Origin: Myxococcota bacterium
GTDB lineage: Bacteria > Myxococcota_A > Polyangia > Fen-1088
Reading direction: 5' to 3'
DNA length: 45,140 bases
Assembly (NCBI GenBank): GCA_025934105.1
Contig: JAICYS010000014.1
Span: 1-45,140 of the forward strand
Of this stretch, positions 26,318 to 36,082 are shown piece after piece (position 1 is the stretch's first letter; every line of letters begins with the position of its first letter). Position numbers and translations under genes: made by a program. The notes beneath the pieces were generated by a model. It saw nothing but the letters and a program-made list of their open reading frames with translations, did not search any database and had not been told where the DNA came from.

Positions 26318-26902
26318 CTAAGTCTTCTCCGGCTCCCACAGCGGCTCGGGCTCGCCGTAGACGCGGGCGGCGTGGCGGCTCATCACGAACAGCGCGTCCG
26401 ACAGGCGGTTCACGTAAGGGATGATCGCCGCGCCGATCGGCTCGGCGTCGGCCAGGCGGACGATCAGACGTTCGGCCCGGCGGCAGACGGTGCGGGCCAG
26501 GTGCAGCCACGCAGCCACCCGCCCGCCGCCCGGCAGGACGAAGCTGCGCAGCTCCGGCAGGCCGGCGTTCCAGGCGTCGATCTGCCGTTCCAGCGCGGCG
26601 GTGTGCCGCGGCTCGATCACCGGCTGGGTGGGCCGGTGATCGACGTCCAAAGTGGCCAGGTCGCTGCCCAGGTTGAAGAGCTCGTTCTGGATGCGCAACA
26701 GCAGCGCGGCCATCGGCGCCGCGCCGTCGGGCGCGCCGGGCTGCGACAGCTCGGTGCGCGCCAGGCCCAAACAGGCCGACAGCTCGTCGATCGTCCCGTA
26801 GGCCTCGATCCGCAGGGCGTCCTTCCGGACTTTCTGGCCGCCCACCAGCCGCGTGTCGCCCCCGTCGCCCGCTTTGGTGTAGATCCGGTTCAGCCTGACC
26901 AT
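26318..26902 (-). CDS. PduO-type cob(I)alamin adenosyltransferase
   Basis: 194 residues, all helical. The N-terminal ATP-binding motif is IYTKAGDGGDTRLVGG, followed by YGTIDELSACLGLAR, LFNLGSDLAT and FVLPGGGRVAAWLHLARTVCRRAERLI, the signatures of the PduO/MMAB family. It converts cob(I)alamin to adenosylcobalamin, the cofactor of methylmalonyl-CoA mutase; this could fit propionyl-CoA metabolism involving the carboxylase at 1442, but that is only suggestive. ATG 26902 gives the family N-terminus (MVRLNRIYTKAGDGG) and overlaps the start of the divergent HAD gene. Confidence 0.94.
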   Translation of the reverse strand: MVRLNRIYTKAGDGGDTRLVGGQKVRKDALRIEAYGTIDELSACLGLARTELSQPGAPDGAAPMAALLLRIQNELFNLGSDLATLDVDHRPTQPVIEPRHTAALERQIDAWNAGLPELRSFVLPGGGRVAAWLHLARTVCRRAERLIVRLADAEPIGAAIIPYVNRLSDALFVMSRHAARVYGEPEPLWEPEKT

Positions 26903-27683
26903 GAGCGCCTCATACCAGGAAGCCGCCGCGTTGTTCAAACCGCGCCCGCGGGCGGTCCTGTTCGACGCCGGCTTCACGCTCACCTTCCACGACGGCGCGC
27001 GGATCGCCGCCTACGCCGCGAAGGCGGGCGTCACCGCCGACGCGCGCGCGCTGGAACGAGCCGAGCGCGCCCTGCGCGAGGAGCTGCGCGAGACCCAGGG
27101 CGTCGTGATGAAGACGCACCACGACGGCGGCTTCAGCTGGCACCAGCGAATGTACCGGCGGCTGCTGGATCTGGCGGGCACGGCGGGCGAGCCCGCGTCC
27201 CTGGACGGCGCGGCCGAGACGATCCTGCGCGAGCACCGTCTCAGCAACGCCTGGCGGCGCATCGGCACCGGCGTCCGCGAGGCGCTGGAACGGCTGCGCG
27301 CGGCCGGCCTGAAGCTGGCCGTCGTGTCGAACAGCGAAGGGACCCTGGAACAGATGCTGGTCGAGATCGACCTGCGCCCGCTCTTCGACACGGTTCTGGA
27401 TTCGTCGGTGGTCGGCTTCACCAAGCCCGACCCGCGCATCTACCGCCTGGCGCTCGAACGACTGGGCGTCGCGGCGGCGGATGCGCTCATGGTCGGCGAC
27501 TCACCATCCGCCGATGTCGACGGAGCGCAGGCGGTGGGGATCCGCGCCGCGCTCATCGACCCGTACGGCCTCTACCCCTGGTCGTGCGCCCCACGCTTTG
27601 CTGACGTGGCGGCGCTGACCGAGGCGGTGCTGGCGGCCACGCCCGGAACCGTCGAAGCTCCGAGCCTGTCGCCAGGGAACTGA
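26901..27683 (+). CDS. HAD-superfamily hydrolase (HAD-IA type)
   Basis: 260 residues. Motif I is FDAGFTLTF, with the nucleophile Asp but Gly in place of the second Asp; motif II is VVSNSEGT; motif III has the Lys in FTKPDPRIY; motif IV is MVGDSPSADVDGAQAVG. The alpha-helical cap lies between about residues 48 and 130. It is probably a phosphatase of the DxxGTL-type subgroup; substrate unknown. Lack of the second Asp is known for part of the family but weakens a simple phosphatase call. ATG 26901 lies in the palindrome CATG shared with the start of the minus-strand adenosyltransferase; TTG 26931 (MFKPRPRAVLFDAG) is a possible alternative start. Confidence 0.85.
   Translation: MSASYQEAAALFKPRPRAVLFDAGFTLTFHDGARIAAYAAKAGVTADARALERAERALREELRETQGVVMKTHHDGGFSWHQRMYRRLLDLAGTAGEPASLDGAAETILREHRLSNAWRRIGTGVREALERLRAAGLKLAVVSNSEGTLEQMLVEIDLRPLFDTVLDSSVVGFTKPDPRIYRLALERLGVAAADALMVGDSPSADVDGAQAVGIRAALIDPYGLYPWSCAPRFADVAALTEAVLAATPGTVEAPSLSPGN
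26909..26938 (-). promoter_or_regulatory. Promoter of the cobalamin adenosyltransferase inside the HAD gene
   Basis: On the minus strand TTGAAC (26938-26933), 18 bp, then TATGAG (26914-26909) with an upstream TGG (extended -10). The -10 ends exactly 6 nt before ATG 26902, predicting transcription to start at or next to the start codon. The site lies within the first codons of the divergent HAD gene. Confidence 0.5.
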
Positions 27684-27684
27684 C

Positions 27685-27702
27685 GGCGGCCAGCCGGCCG
27701 CC
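27685..27702. terminator. Hairpin between convergent HAD and HU genes
   Basis: GGCGGCC / GGCCGCC with loop AGCC, beginning 1 nt after the HAD stop and 14 nt past the HU stop on the other strand. It is symmetrical and could serve both, but there is no U-tract. Confidence 0.4.
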
Positions 27703-27715
27703 GCCGGACGCGTGG

Positions 27716-28024
27716 TTAAACCAGGGCGTCCTTGGCGGCCTTGACCGGGCGAGCCTTCAGCACCTTGCGGGCCGGCTTGGCCTTGATGGTGATCGGCTCC
27801 TTCGTGAAGGGGTTGATCCCCTGCCGCTCCTTGGTGGCGGGCTTCTTCACGACGACGAACTTGGCGAAACCGGGCAGCACGAAGATCCCGTTCTTCTTGA
27901 GCTCCTTGTGGCCGACGGTCTGAAGCGATTCGAGCACACGGGCCACGTCCTTGCGGGCCAGCTTCTCCTTGTGGGCGTCCGCGATCGCCTGGATGATCTG
28001 GGACTTCGTCAGCACCTTCGCCAT
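27716..28024 (-). CDS. HU-family DNA-binding protein
   Basis: 102 residues. The fold is recognisable from LTKSQIIQAIADAHKEKLARKDVARVLESL (helical N-half), the GIFVLPGFAKFVVVKK strands and the DNA-binding arm signature INPFTKEPITIKAKP. A basic tail (RKVLKARPVKAAKDALV) makes it a little longer than the usual 90 residues. It bends and compacts DNA in the nucleoid. Unlike many neighbours it has a perfect AAGGAG Shine-Dalgarno sequence, and its 5' untranslated region contains hairpins (28055-28085), so it is likely expressed strongly and regulated. Divergent from the adenine methyltransferase gene. Confidence 0.92.
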   Translation of the reverse strand: MAKVLTKSQIIQAIADAHKEKLARKDVARVLESLQTVGHKELKKNGIFVLPGFAKFVVVKKPATKERQGINPFTKEPITIKAKPARKVLKARPVKAAKDALV

Positions 28025-28054
28025 GTCGTTCTCCTTTGCAGCAGCCTGGATCTA

Positions 28055-28085
28055 CGCGTGGCAGGGGGGTATTCGCCACGCGAAT
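28055..28085 (-). promoter_or_regulatory. Competing hairpins in the HU 5' leader
   Basis: CGCGTGGC (28055-28062) and GCCACGCG (28075-28082) form a perfect 8-bp stem with a 12-nt loop. The right arm also lies inside a second small inverted repeat, ATTCG-N5-CGAAT (28071-28085), so the two structures exclude each other. This could be an operator in DNA or a leader RNA switch. Confidence 0.35.
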
Positions 28086-28163
28086 GTGGGGCACGACTTT
28101 AAGGCCAAAGATCGGCGGACGAAACAAAAAAACAGCGGAAAAACCGGGGAAAATGCGTTTTTC

Positions 28164-28193
28164 TTGCGTCGCTCCGACGGTTCGAGGTACGAA
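28164..28193 (+). promoter_or_regulatory. Putative promoter of the adenine methyltransferase gene
   Basis: TTGCGT (28164-28169), an 18-bp spacer and TACGAA (28188-28193), with 10 nt to ATG 28204; same geometry as the promoter at 5573. The surrounding region is unusually A-rich for this DNA. Confidence 0.45.
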
Positions 28194-28203
28194 ACAAACA
28201 CCG

Positions 28204-29079
28204 ATGTCGGACAGCGCGGGCATCGTCGCCCTTCGGCCGTTTCTCAAATGGGCCGGTGGCAAGCGCCAGCTGCTGCCGCGGATCCTGACGCTGGTTCCGC
28301 CGCGGGTGCGCACGTACGTCGAGCCGTTCTTGGGCGGCGGCGCTCTGTTTTTCGCGCTGGCCGCCCGGCGCCGCTTCGAACGCGCCGTGCTCGGCGACTT
28401 CAACGGCGAACTCATCAGTTGTTATGAGGCGGTGCGTGACGACGTCGAGGGCGTCATCGCAAAACTCGCCGGGCTGCGCAACACGCCCGACGTCTACTAC
28501 GAGATTCGCCGCCAAAATCCCGAGCGGCTGAAGCCGGCGGCGCGGGCGGCGCGGTTGATCTACCTGAACCGGTGCGGCTACAACGGCCTTTATCGCGTCA
28601 ACCGCGGCGGGCTGTTCAACGTTCCCTTCGGACGTTACGCCCGCCCCAAAATCTGCGATCCCGAGCGGCTGCGGGCAGCGTCGCAGGCGCTGGCGGGCGT
28701 CGAGCTGGTTCAGGGCGACTTCGCGCGCGTGATGGCGCGGCGGCGGCTGGGCGCCGGCGATTTCGTCTACCTCGATCCGCCGTATGTCCCGATCTCGAAG
28801 ACCGCCTCGTTCACCGGCTACGCGGGCGCCTTCTCGATGGACGACCAAGAGCGGCTGGCGGAGCTGCTGCGCCGGCTGGCGGCCAAGCGCGTGCCGGCCG
28901 TCCTGTCGAACTCGGACTGCGCCGACACGCGACGCCTCTACGACGGGCTGGCGATGGAGTCGCTGCCGGCCCGGCGGGCCATCAACTCGGTCGCCGCGCG
29001 CCGGGGCCCGGTCGCCGAGCTGCTGGTCCAGACGCGAGCGGTTCCGCCGGGCGCCGCGTGCTATGGTGCCGCGCCATGA
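28204..29079 (+). CDS. Adenine-specific DNA methyltransferase (D12 class, Dam-like)
   Basis: 291 residues. It carries [17 protein letters not shown] (SAM-binding region), [13 protein letters not shown] (motif I), [13 protein letters not shown] and YLDPPYVP (catalytic DPPY, residues 191-194), the order of the alpha-class Dam/DpnM family. It transfers a methyl group from SAM to adenine N6, probably in a short palindrome such as GATC, though the target cannot be read from sequence. No restriction enzyme gene is adjacent, so it looks like an orphan methyltransferase. ATG 28204 ([13 protein letters not shown]) is chosen over an upstream in-frame ATG at 28036, which would overlap the HU leader. The stop overlaps the FKBP start (ATGA). 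Confidence 0.93.
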   Translation: MSDSAGIVALRPFLKWAGGKRQLLPRILTLVPPRVRTYVEPFLGGGALFFALAARRRFERAVLGDFNGELISCYEAVRDDVEGVIAKLAGLRNTPDVYYEIRRQNPERLKPAARAARLIYLNRCGYNGLYRVNRGGLFNVPFGRYARPKICDPERLRAASQALAGVELVQGDFARVMARRRLGAGDFVYLDPPYVPISKTASFTGYAGAFSMDDQERLAELLRRLAAKRVPAVLSNSDCADTRRLYDGLAMESLPARRAINSVAARRGPVAELLVQTRAVPPGAACYGAAP

Positions 29080-29513
29080 AGCGCCTTGCCCCCCTCTTGA
29101 TCCTCGGGCTCACCCTCGGCTTCGGTTGCAGCCACAAACACAAAGGCGGAGCTGGCACCGCCGAATCGAAGGGCAGCACGCCCGGCGGCGGGTTACAGGT
29201 CGAGGAGGTCAAGCCCGGCCAAGGCGCGATCGCCACCCGGGGCAAGACCGTCCTGGTCCACTACACCGGCAAGCTCACCGACGGGACCAAGTTCGACAGC
29301 TCCTACGATCGCGGGCAGCCCATCGAGTTTCATCTGGGGGCCGGCGAGGTCATCAAGGGGTGGGACATGGGCATCGAGGGGATGCTCGTCGGCGGCAAGC
29401 GCAAGCTGATCATCCCGCCCGACCTGGCCTACGGCGCCCGGGGCACGCCCGGGGGCCCCATTCCGCCCAACGCCACCCTGGTCTTCGACGTCGAGCTGGT
29501 CGGCGTGAAGTGA
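29076..29513 (+). CDS. FKBP-type peptidyl-prolyl isomerase lipoprotein
   Basis: 145 residues. The signal ends LGFGC (C18), giving a probable lipoprotein with a short Gly/Ser linker. The remainder is one FKBP domain: [45 protein letters not shown] (in parts), [18 protein letters not shown] and [16 protein letters not shown], with the aromatic/Asp pocket residues conserved. It would speed prolyl isomerisation and act as a folding aid in the periplasm. It overlaps the methyltransferase gene by 4 nt. An extended -10-like TGCTATGGT lies 8 nt upstream, so it may also have its own transcript. A strong terminator follows. Confidence 0.93.
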   Translation: MKRLAPLLILGLTLGFGCSHKHKGGAGTAESKGSTPGGGLQVEEVKPGQGAIATRGKTVLVHYTGKLTDGTKFDSSYDRGQPIEFHLGAGEVIKGWDMGIEGMLVGGKRKLIIPPDLAYGARGTPGGPIPPNATLVFDVELVGVK

Positions 29514-29554
29514 CCCGGCCGTAACTTCCCGCCGGCCCGCAGCATCTTCCTCGT

Positions 29555-29584
29555 GCGGTTTTCGCGTAGCGAAGACCGCTTTTT
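29555..29584 (+). terminator. Rho-independent terminator after the FKBP gene
   Basis: GCGGTTTTCGC pairs with GCGAAGACCGC (one G-U pair) around a 3-nt loop and is followed by TTTTT. It ends the methyltransferase-FKBP unit just before the EF-G gene. Confidence 0.85.
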
Positions 29585-29626
29585 CGTTTAGACTCCCGCG
29601 ACTTTCAACGAAGGAATCAACCCGTC

Positions 29627-31732
<2,106 letters not shown>

Positions 31733-31757
31733 CGGCGGGTGTGGGCCGGGGGCGGGG

Positions 31758-32834
31758 GTGGGGGGAATTCGTCCGAGCCTGGCGCTGCTGGCCCTGTTGC
31801 TGGCCTTGCCGCGCCCGGCGCTGGGCGACGACGCCGGTTCCGAGGCCGAGCGGCTGATCCGCCGCGGGATCGAGCTGCGCAAGGCGCACGACGACCCGGG
31901 CGCGGTGCCCCTCTTCCAAAAAGCGTACGACCTGATCCAGAGCCCGCGCGCCGCCGGCCAGCTGGGGTTGGCCGAGCAGGCGCTGGGGCGCTGGGAGGAG
32001 GCCGAACAGCACGTCCGCGAGGCGCTGCAGGCGGACGGCGATGCTTGGGTGGCGAAGAACCACGCCACCTTGGCCGGAGCGCTGGGCGTCATCGAGGGGC
32101 ACCTCGGGCGCGTCGAGGTGATCGGCGACCCCGAAGGGGCCGAGGTGCTGGTGAACGGGCGCACCGTCGGCCACCTGCCCTTGCCGGAGGCGGTGGCCGT
32201 CAGCGCGGGGAGCGTCGACATCGAGCTTCACGCGCCCGGGTACGAATCGGCGCAGCGGACGATCACCGTCGGCGCCGCCCAGTACCAGCGGGTCGTGTTG
32301 AGGCTGGCCAAGGCCGCCGAGCCGGTCGGGGCCGTGGACACGCCACCGGCGGCGCCCGCGGGCGACGCGTCAAGAGCGCCCGAACCGACGGCGCCGCCGC
32401 CGATGCCCGCCGGCAAGATCCAGGCGCGGCCCGTCACCGAGGGGCGTTCGACCGCGCGCACGGCCCTCGACTGGACGGTCGCCGGGCTGGCCCTGGGGAG
32501 TTTGGCGGTGGGCGTGACGTTCACGTTCATCGAGCGCAAGAACGTGTCGGCGTTCGATTCGTACAAGGATTGCGCGAACGACAACGGTACCGCCGTCGTC
32601 CGGGGGACCATGATCGCCAAACCCGCATGCCAGCCGGCCCTGGACGATTATGTGCTCGACGAGAAGGTGGCCGTTGCCGGCTACGTGGGCGCCGGCGTCT
32701 TCGCGCTCACCTGGCTGATCCTGCAGCTGACCGGGCCGCCGCCCGCCGCGCCGAACGGCGAGCGCGCGCTGGTGCTTCCGCCGTGCGCGCCGTCGGCGGC
32801 TCGGGTCGGGCTGGCCTGCGCCTGGACCTTCTGA
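31758..32834 (+). CDS. TPR-PEGA membrane protein, paralogue 1
   Basis: 358 residues from GTG 31758. Signal peptide (SLALLALLLALPRPALG), then TPR-like helices (about 28-100: AERLIRRGIELRKAHDDPGAVPLFQKAYDLIQ split over two units), one PEGA domain (about 115-190; GDPEGAEVLVNGRTVGHLPL), a Pro/Ala linker, and two membrane segments near the C-terminus (about 236-258 and 303-325). Role unknown; such proteins are common in myxobacterial envelopes and may be scaffolds. The next gene is a close paralogue with the same layout. It begins 25 nt after the EF-G gene with a G-rich stretch upstream and could be read through from it. Confidence 0.75.
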   Translation: MGGIRPSLALLALLLALPRPALGDDAGSEAERLIRRGIELRKAHDDPGAVPLFQKAYDLIQSPRAAGQLGLAEQALGRWEEAEQHVREALQADGDAWVAKNHATLAGALGVIEGHLGRVEVIGDPEGAEVLVNGRTVGHLPLPEAVAVSAGSVDIELHAPGYESAQRTITVGAAQYQRVVLRLAKAAEPVGAVDTPPAAPAGDASRAPEPTAPPPMPAGKIQARPVTEGRSTARTALDWTVAGLALGSLAVGVTFTFIERKNVSAFDSYKDCANDNGTAVVRGTMIAKPACQPALDDYVLDEKVAVAGYVGAGVFALTWLILQLTGPPPAAPNGERALVLPPCAPSAARVGLACAWTF

Positions 32835-33010
32835 TCGCGCGCGCCTTGCCCGTCGCGACCGCGGCTCTGGTGCGGCGCTTCGATGATTCGGCGCCAGAAA
32901 CATCACCTTTGGTCTCCTCCAGCACGCGAATCGCATTTCTGGATTGACCGGACCGGGCGGCGGCTGCGTAGATGCGATTTTCTGTCGGGGGCGACGTTAC
33001 GTCAGGGCGC

Positions 33011-34057
33011 ATGGCTTTTCGCTGTTTTCGGTGGTCGTCATACCTGTCTCTCGCGCTGGTGCTGGTCATCGGCGCGGCGTGTCGCTTCGCGTGGGCGGGC
33101 GAGGGGCAAGCCCAGGCCGAAAAGCTGATCCGGCACGGCGTCGAGCTGCGGAAGTCCCACGACGACGAGGCCGCCGCCCGCGAGTTCCAGAAGGCCTACG
33201 ACCTGGTTCACTCGCCGCGCGCCTCCGCGCAGCTGGGATTGGCCGAGCAGGCGCTGGGGCGCTGGGAAGATGCCGAGCGGCACGTCGACGAGGCGCTGCA
33301 CGCCCCCACCGACGCCTGGATCGCGAAGAACCGGGCCACTCTCGAGGAGGCGCTGGGGATCATTCAGGCGCACCTCGGACGGATCGAGGTGATCGGCGAC
33401 CCCGCCGGGGCCGAGGTGTCGGTGAACGGCCGATCGGTCGGGACGCTGCCGCTGGCCGACCCGGTCAAGGTCAGCGCCGGCCAGGTCGACGTCGAGATGC
33501 ACGCGCCCGGCTACGTCGCCGCGGAGCGGACGCTCGCCATCGTCGGCGGCCAGTACCAGCGGGTGGTCATTCACCTGGCCAAGGAAGGCGCCGCCGCCGA
33601 AGAGCCGAAGGCGGCGCCCAATCCCGAGCCGTCGCCGCCCATCGCCACCCCCGCCGTTTCCGAGGAAGGGCCGTCGACCACCCGCGTGGCCCTGAAGTGG
33701 ACGTCGGCCGGCCTGGCGGGGGCGGCCCTGGTGACGGGCGTGTTGTTCACGGTCCTGCACAGCAACAACGTCGACAGCTTCAACAGCAACGGCTGCTCGA
33801 TCCGCGGCGACCAGGCCGTCAAGGGCGGCGGGATCCCCGACGCGCCCTGCCAGTCGATGCTCGGCACGTCGCAGACCTACCAGAAGGTCTTCATCGCCGC
33901 TTATGCGGCGGCGGGCGCCTTCGCCGCCACCTGGCTGATTTTCCAGCTCACCGAGCCGTCGTCGCCCGCGCAGGGGGCCGTCGAGCATGCGCTGCGCGGG
34001 CCTGTCTGCGCGCCCGCGTTGTCGGGGGCCGGTGTTTCGTGTGCGGTTCGCTTCTAA
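33011..34057 (+). CDS. TPR-PEGA membrane protein, paralogue 2
   Basis: 348 residues with the same order as the preceding gene: signal peptide (cleavage near AWA/GE), TPR-like helices (AEKLIRHGVELRKSHDDEAAA), a PEGA domain (GDPAGAEVSVNGRSVGTLPL), a Pro-rich linker, and two hydrophobic segments around a short Cys-containing loop (NSNGCSIRGDQ...APCQSM). Both halves align through almost their whole length with paralogue 1, so this is a tandem duplication. ATG 33011 is chosen because the upstream in-frame ATG at 32972 adds a polar extension before the signal. TTGACC at 32944 with TAGATG at 32969 (19-bp spacing) might be a promoter. Confidence 0.75.
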   Translation: MAFRCFRWSSYLSLALVLVIGAACRFAWAGEGQAQAEKLIRHGVELRKSHDDEAAAREFQKAYDLVHSPRASAQLGLAEQALGRWEDAERHVDEALHAPTDAWIAKNRATLEEALGIIQAHLGRIEVIGDPAGAEVSVNGRSVGTLPLADPVKVSAGQVDVEMHAPGYVAAERTLAIVGGQYQRVVIHLAKEGAAAEEPKAAPNPEPSPPIATPAVSEEGPSTTRVALKWTSAGLAGAALVTGVLFTVLHSNNVDSFNSNGCSIRGDQAVKGGGIPDAPCQSMLGTSQTYQKVFIAAYAAAGAFAATWLIFQLTEPSSPAQGAVEHALRGPVCAPALSGAGVSCAVRF

Positions 34058-34070
34058 CGTGGGGAACGTC

Positions 34071-36020
34071 ATGAACAACAGCGTGGTGGTTCGGTTCACG
34101 GCCGTCGTCCTGGCGGTTTTCGGCGCGGCCTGTTCGAACGGTCAGCCCTACAACGGCGACGGCGCGGGTGGGCACGGGGGAGCGGCTGGAAAAGCCGGAA
34201 CCGGCGGCGCCAGCGGCCATCCGGGCGCCGGCGGAAGCACCGGCGGCCACGGCGGCGGCGGCGGTACCGGCACGGGCGGTCTGGGCACAGGGGCCGGTGG
34301 CGCCGGAGCGGGCGGCAGCGCGACCGGTGGCGCGGGGACGGGGGGCAGCGGGGCCGGTGGCGCCGGAGCGGGCGGCAGCGCGACCGGTGGCGCGGGGACG
34401 GGCGGCAGCGGGACCGGCGGGATGGGCACCGGGGGCGCCGGCGGCGGCCCGCTGGTCTGTCCCGCCACCAAGCACGCTTGCGCCGGCGGCTGCGTCGACA
34501 ACAGCGCGGTCGCGAACTGCGGAACGCGGTGCGACGCCTGCACGGCTCCCGCGGGCGGCACGCCGACCTGCGACGGAACGTCGTGCGGATTTTCGTGCGG
34601 CGGCTCCTTGCCCAAGCAGTGCCTGTCGGCGGGGATCTGCGTCGCGTCCAGCCAGTGCTGCTCGAGCAGCGATTGCCCAACCAACGCCGGCGGCCAGACC
34701 GGTAGCTGCGACTCCGCCACCCATACTTGCAACTACTCGTGCACGGGATCGACCAAGTCCTGCACCACGGGCGGCACGACCATCTGCATTCCGACGGCCG
34801 GCTGCTGCGCGAGCAGCGACTGTACGACACCGTGCACGACCTGCGACCAGTCCAGCCACACTTGCATGGCCGTCAAGAGCGCGACCGATCCGAACGGGCG
34901 CTGCGCGGGAACCTGCGACGCAAGCGGCGCTTGCAAGAGCAAGCAGGGGCAGACGTGCGCCACGACCAGCGGGGGTTGCATCTCCGGCACCAGCTGCGTG
35001 GACGGCTACTGTTGCAACAGCGCCTGCTCCGGGGCCTGCACGGCCTGCGACGTGGCCGGACACGAAGGGACGTGCTCGCCGGTCCCGGCGAACACGCCGC
35101 CCCACGGGACGCGGGCCTGCCTGGGGACCGGGACCACCTGCGGAGGGTCTTGCGACGGAAACGGTGCGTGCAGCTACCCGTCCGGGTCGTGCGGCGGCCC
35201 CAGCTGCTCCGGGACGAACTACGTCGCGACGGGCACCTGCCAGGGGGGGACGTGCACGGCGGGGGCAACGACGGTGTGTCATGGCCCCAGCAACGGGTCG
35301 ACCGGCGTGCCGAGCTGCAGCACGTCCACGGGGTGCGGTATCTCGTGCAACAGCGGCACCCCCAACAACTGCGGCGGGGCCTGCGTCAATCAGCAGACCG
35401 ATTCGAAGAACTGCGGCGGCTGCGGGAACAAGTGCGCGGCGAATCACTCGTGCCAGAGTGGCAGCTGCACCTGCCAGGGTTTCGCATTCCCCGCCGCGAG
35501 CTGCGGCGGCTGCGCGAGCTGGAACTTCGAGTCCGCGACCGCCGAAGGATGGGGCGCGGACATGGATCCGAACTTCCCCGTCAACAGCGGCTCGACCAAT
35601 GGGTTCGTCAACGCCACCGCGTCCACGACTCAGGTCCATGACGGGACCTATGCTCTCGCCGTCCCCATTCTCGACGACGGCGTCACCACCACAATCGGTT
35701 CGGTGGCCGTTCCTCTCTGCCCGAATGGTGCGCCCGTAAATCTGGGCGGATACACGATGTCGGCCTGGGTCATGATCAAGAATGGCGCGGGAAGCTCTCT
35801 GGGCACGCTGTCCGCCCTCGAGTTTTCGGCCTGGAGCATCTCGGGCGCGGACAACGAGCCGGCGTCGTTCGGCACCCAGACGGTCGACGGTTGGACCCAT
35901 CTGTCGGTGACGTTCAGCTCCGCCATCAGCGCCGACCACATCGCCATCTACGTCGCGCCGTCCCCGAACCAATGGTCCGGAACGATCTATATCGACAGCG
36001 TGACGCTCACGCCGCCGTGA
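34071..36020 (+). CDS. Cys-rich lipoprotein with Gly-rich linker and C-terminal carbohydrate-binding-like domain
   Basis: 649 residues. A signal ends AVFGAAC (C21, imperfect lipobox), followed by about 100 residues of Gly/Ala/Thr/Ser low-complexity linker and then about 350 residues with over 60 Cys in repeated small modules (CCSSSDCPTNAGGQTGSCD, CCASSDCTTPCTTCDQ, GYCCNSACSGACTACDVAGH, NCGGCGNKCAANHSC). The final 150 residues form a beta-sandwich-like domain (SWNFESATAEGWGADMD, VHDGTYALAVPI, WSGTIYIDSVTLTPP) resembling carbohydrate-binding modules. It is probably displayed on the surface. GGGGAA precedes ATG 34071. It lies 13 nt after TPR-PEGA paralogue 2, likely in the same transcript. Confidence 0.8.
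   Translation: MNNSVVVRFTAVVLAVFGAACSNGQPYNGDGAGGHGGAAGKAGTGGASGHPGAGGSTGGHGGGGGTGTGGLGTGAGGAGAGGSATGGAGTGGSGAGGAGAGGSATGGAGTGGSGTGGMGTGGAGGGPLVCPATKHACAGGCVDNSAVANCGTRCDACTAPAGGTPTCDGTSCGFSCGGSLPKQCLSAGICVASSQCCSSSDCPTNAGGQTGSCDSATHTCNYSCTGSTKSCTTGGTTICIPTAGCCASSDCTTPCTTCDQSSHTCMAVKSATDPNGRCAGTCDASGACKSKQGQTCATTSGGCISGTSCVDGYCCNSACSGACTACDVAGHEGTCSPVPANTPPHGTRACLGTGTTCGGSCDGNGACSYPSGSCGGPSCSGTNYVATGTCQGGTCTAGATTVCHGPSNGSTGVPSCSTSTGCGISCNSGTPNNCGGACVNQQTDSKNCGGCGNKCAANHSCQSGSCTCQGFAFPAASCGGCASWNFESATAEGWGADMDPNFPVNSGSTNGFVNATASTTQVHDGTYALAVPILDDGVTTTIGSVAVPLCPNGAPVNLGGYTMSAWVMIKNGAGSSLGTLSALEFSAWSISGADNEPASFGTQTVDGWTHLSVTFSSAISADHIAIYVAPSPNQWSGTIYIDSVTLTPP
34291..34410 (+). repeat. 60-bp tandem duplication in the Gly-rich linker
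   Basis: Positions 34291-34350 and 34351-34410 are identical except for one base, adding a second 20-residue copy of the GAGGAGAGGSATGGAGTGGS-type unit. The near identity points to recent slippage or unequal crossing-over, so the length may vary between strains. Confidence 0.9.
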
Positions 36021-36082
36021 GCTCGCGCCATCGCTGAAGCAATCATCATCGGATCTGCCCAGATGGCGCCGTCGCGCGGGTG

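Noticed and set aside
28204-29079. A complete restriction-modification system
   Set aside because: Neighbours are HU and an FKBP lipoprotein; no nuclease gene lies nearby.
34156-34450. Short repeated GGCGGC-type units, considered as a CRISPR or other repeat array
   Set aside because: They encode an in-frame Gly-rich protein linker and have no regular spacers.
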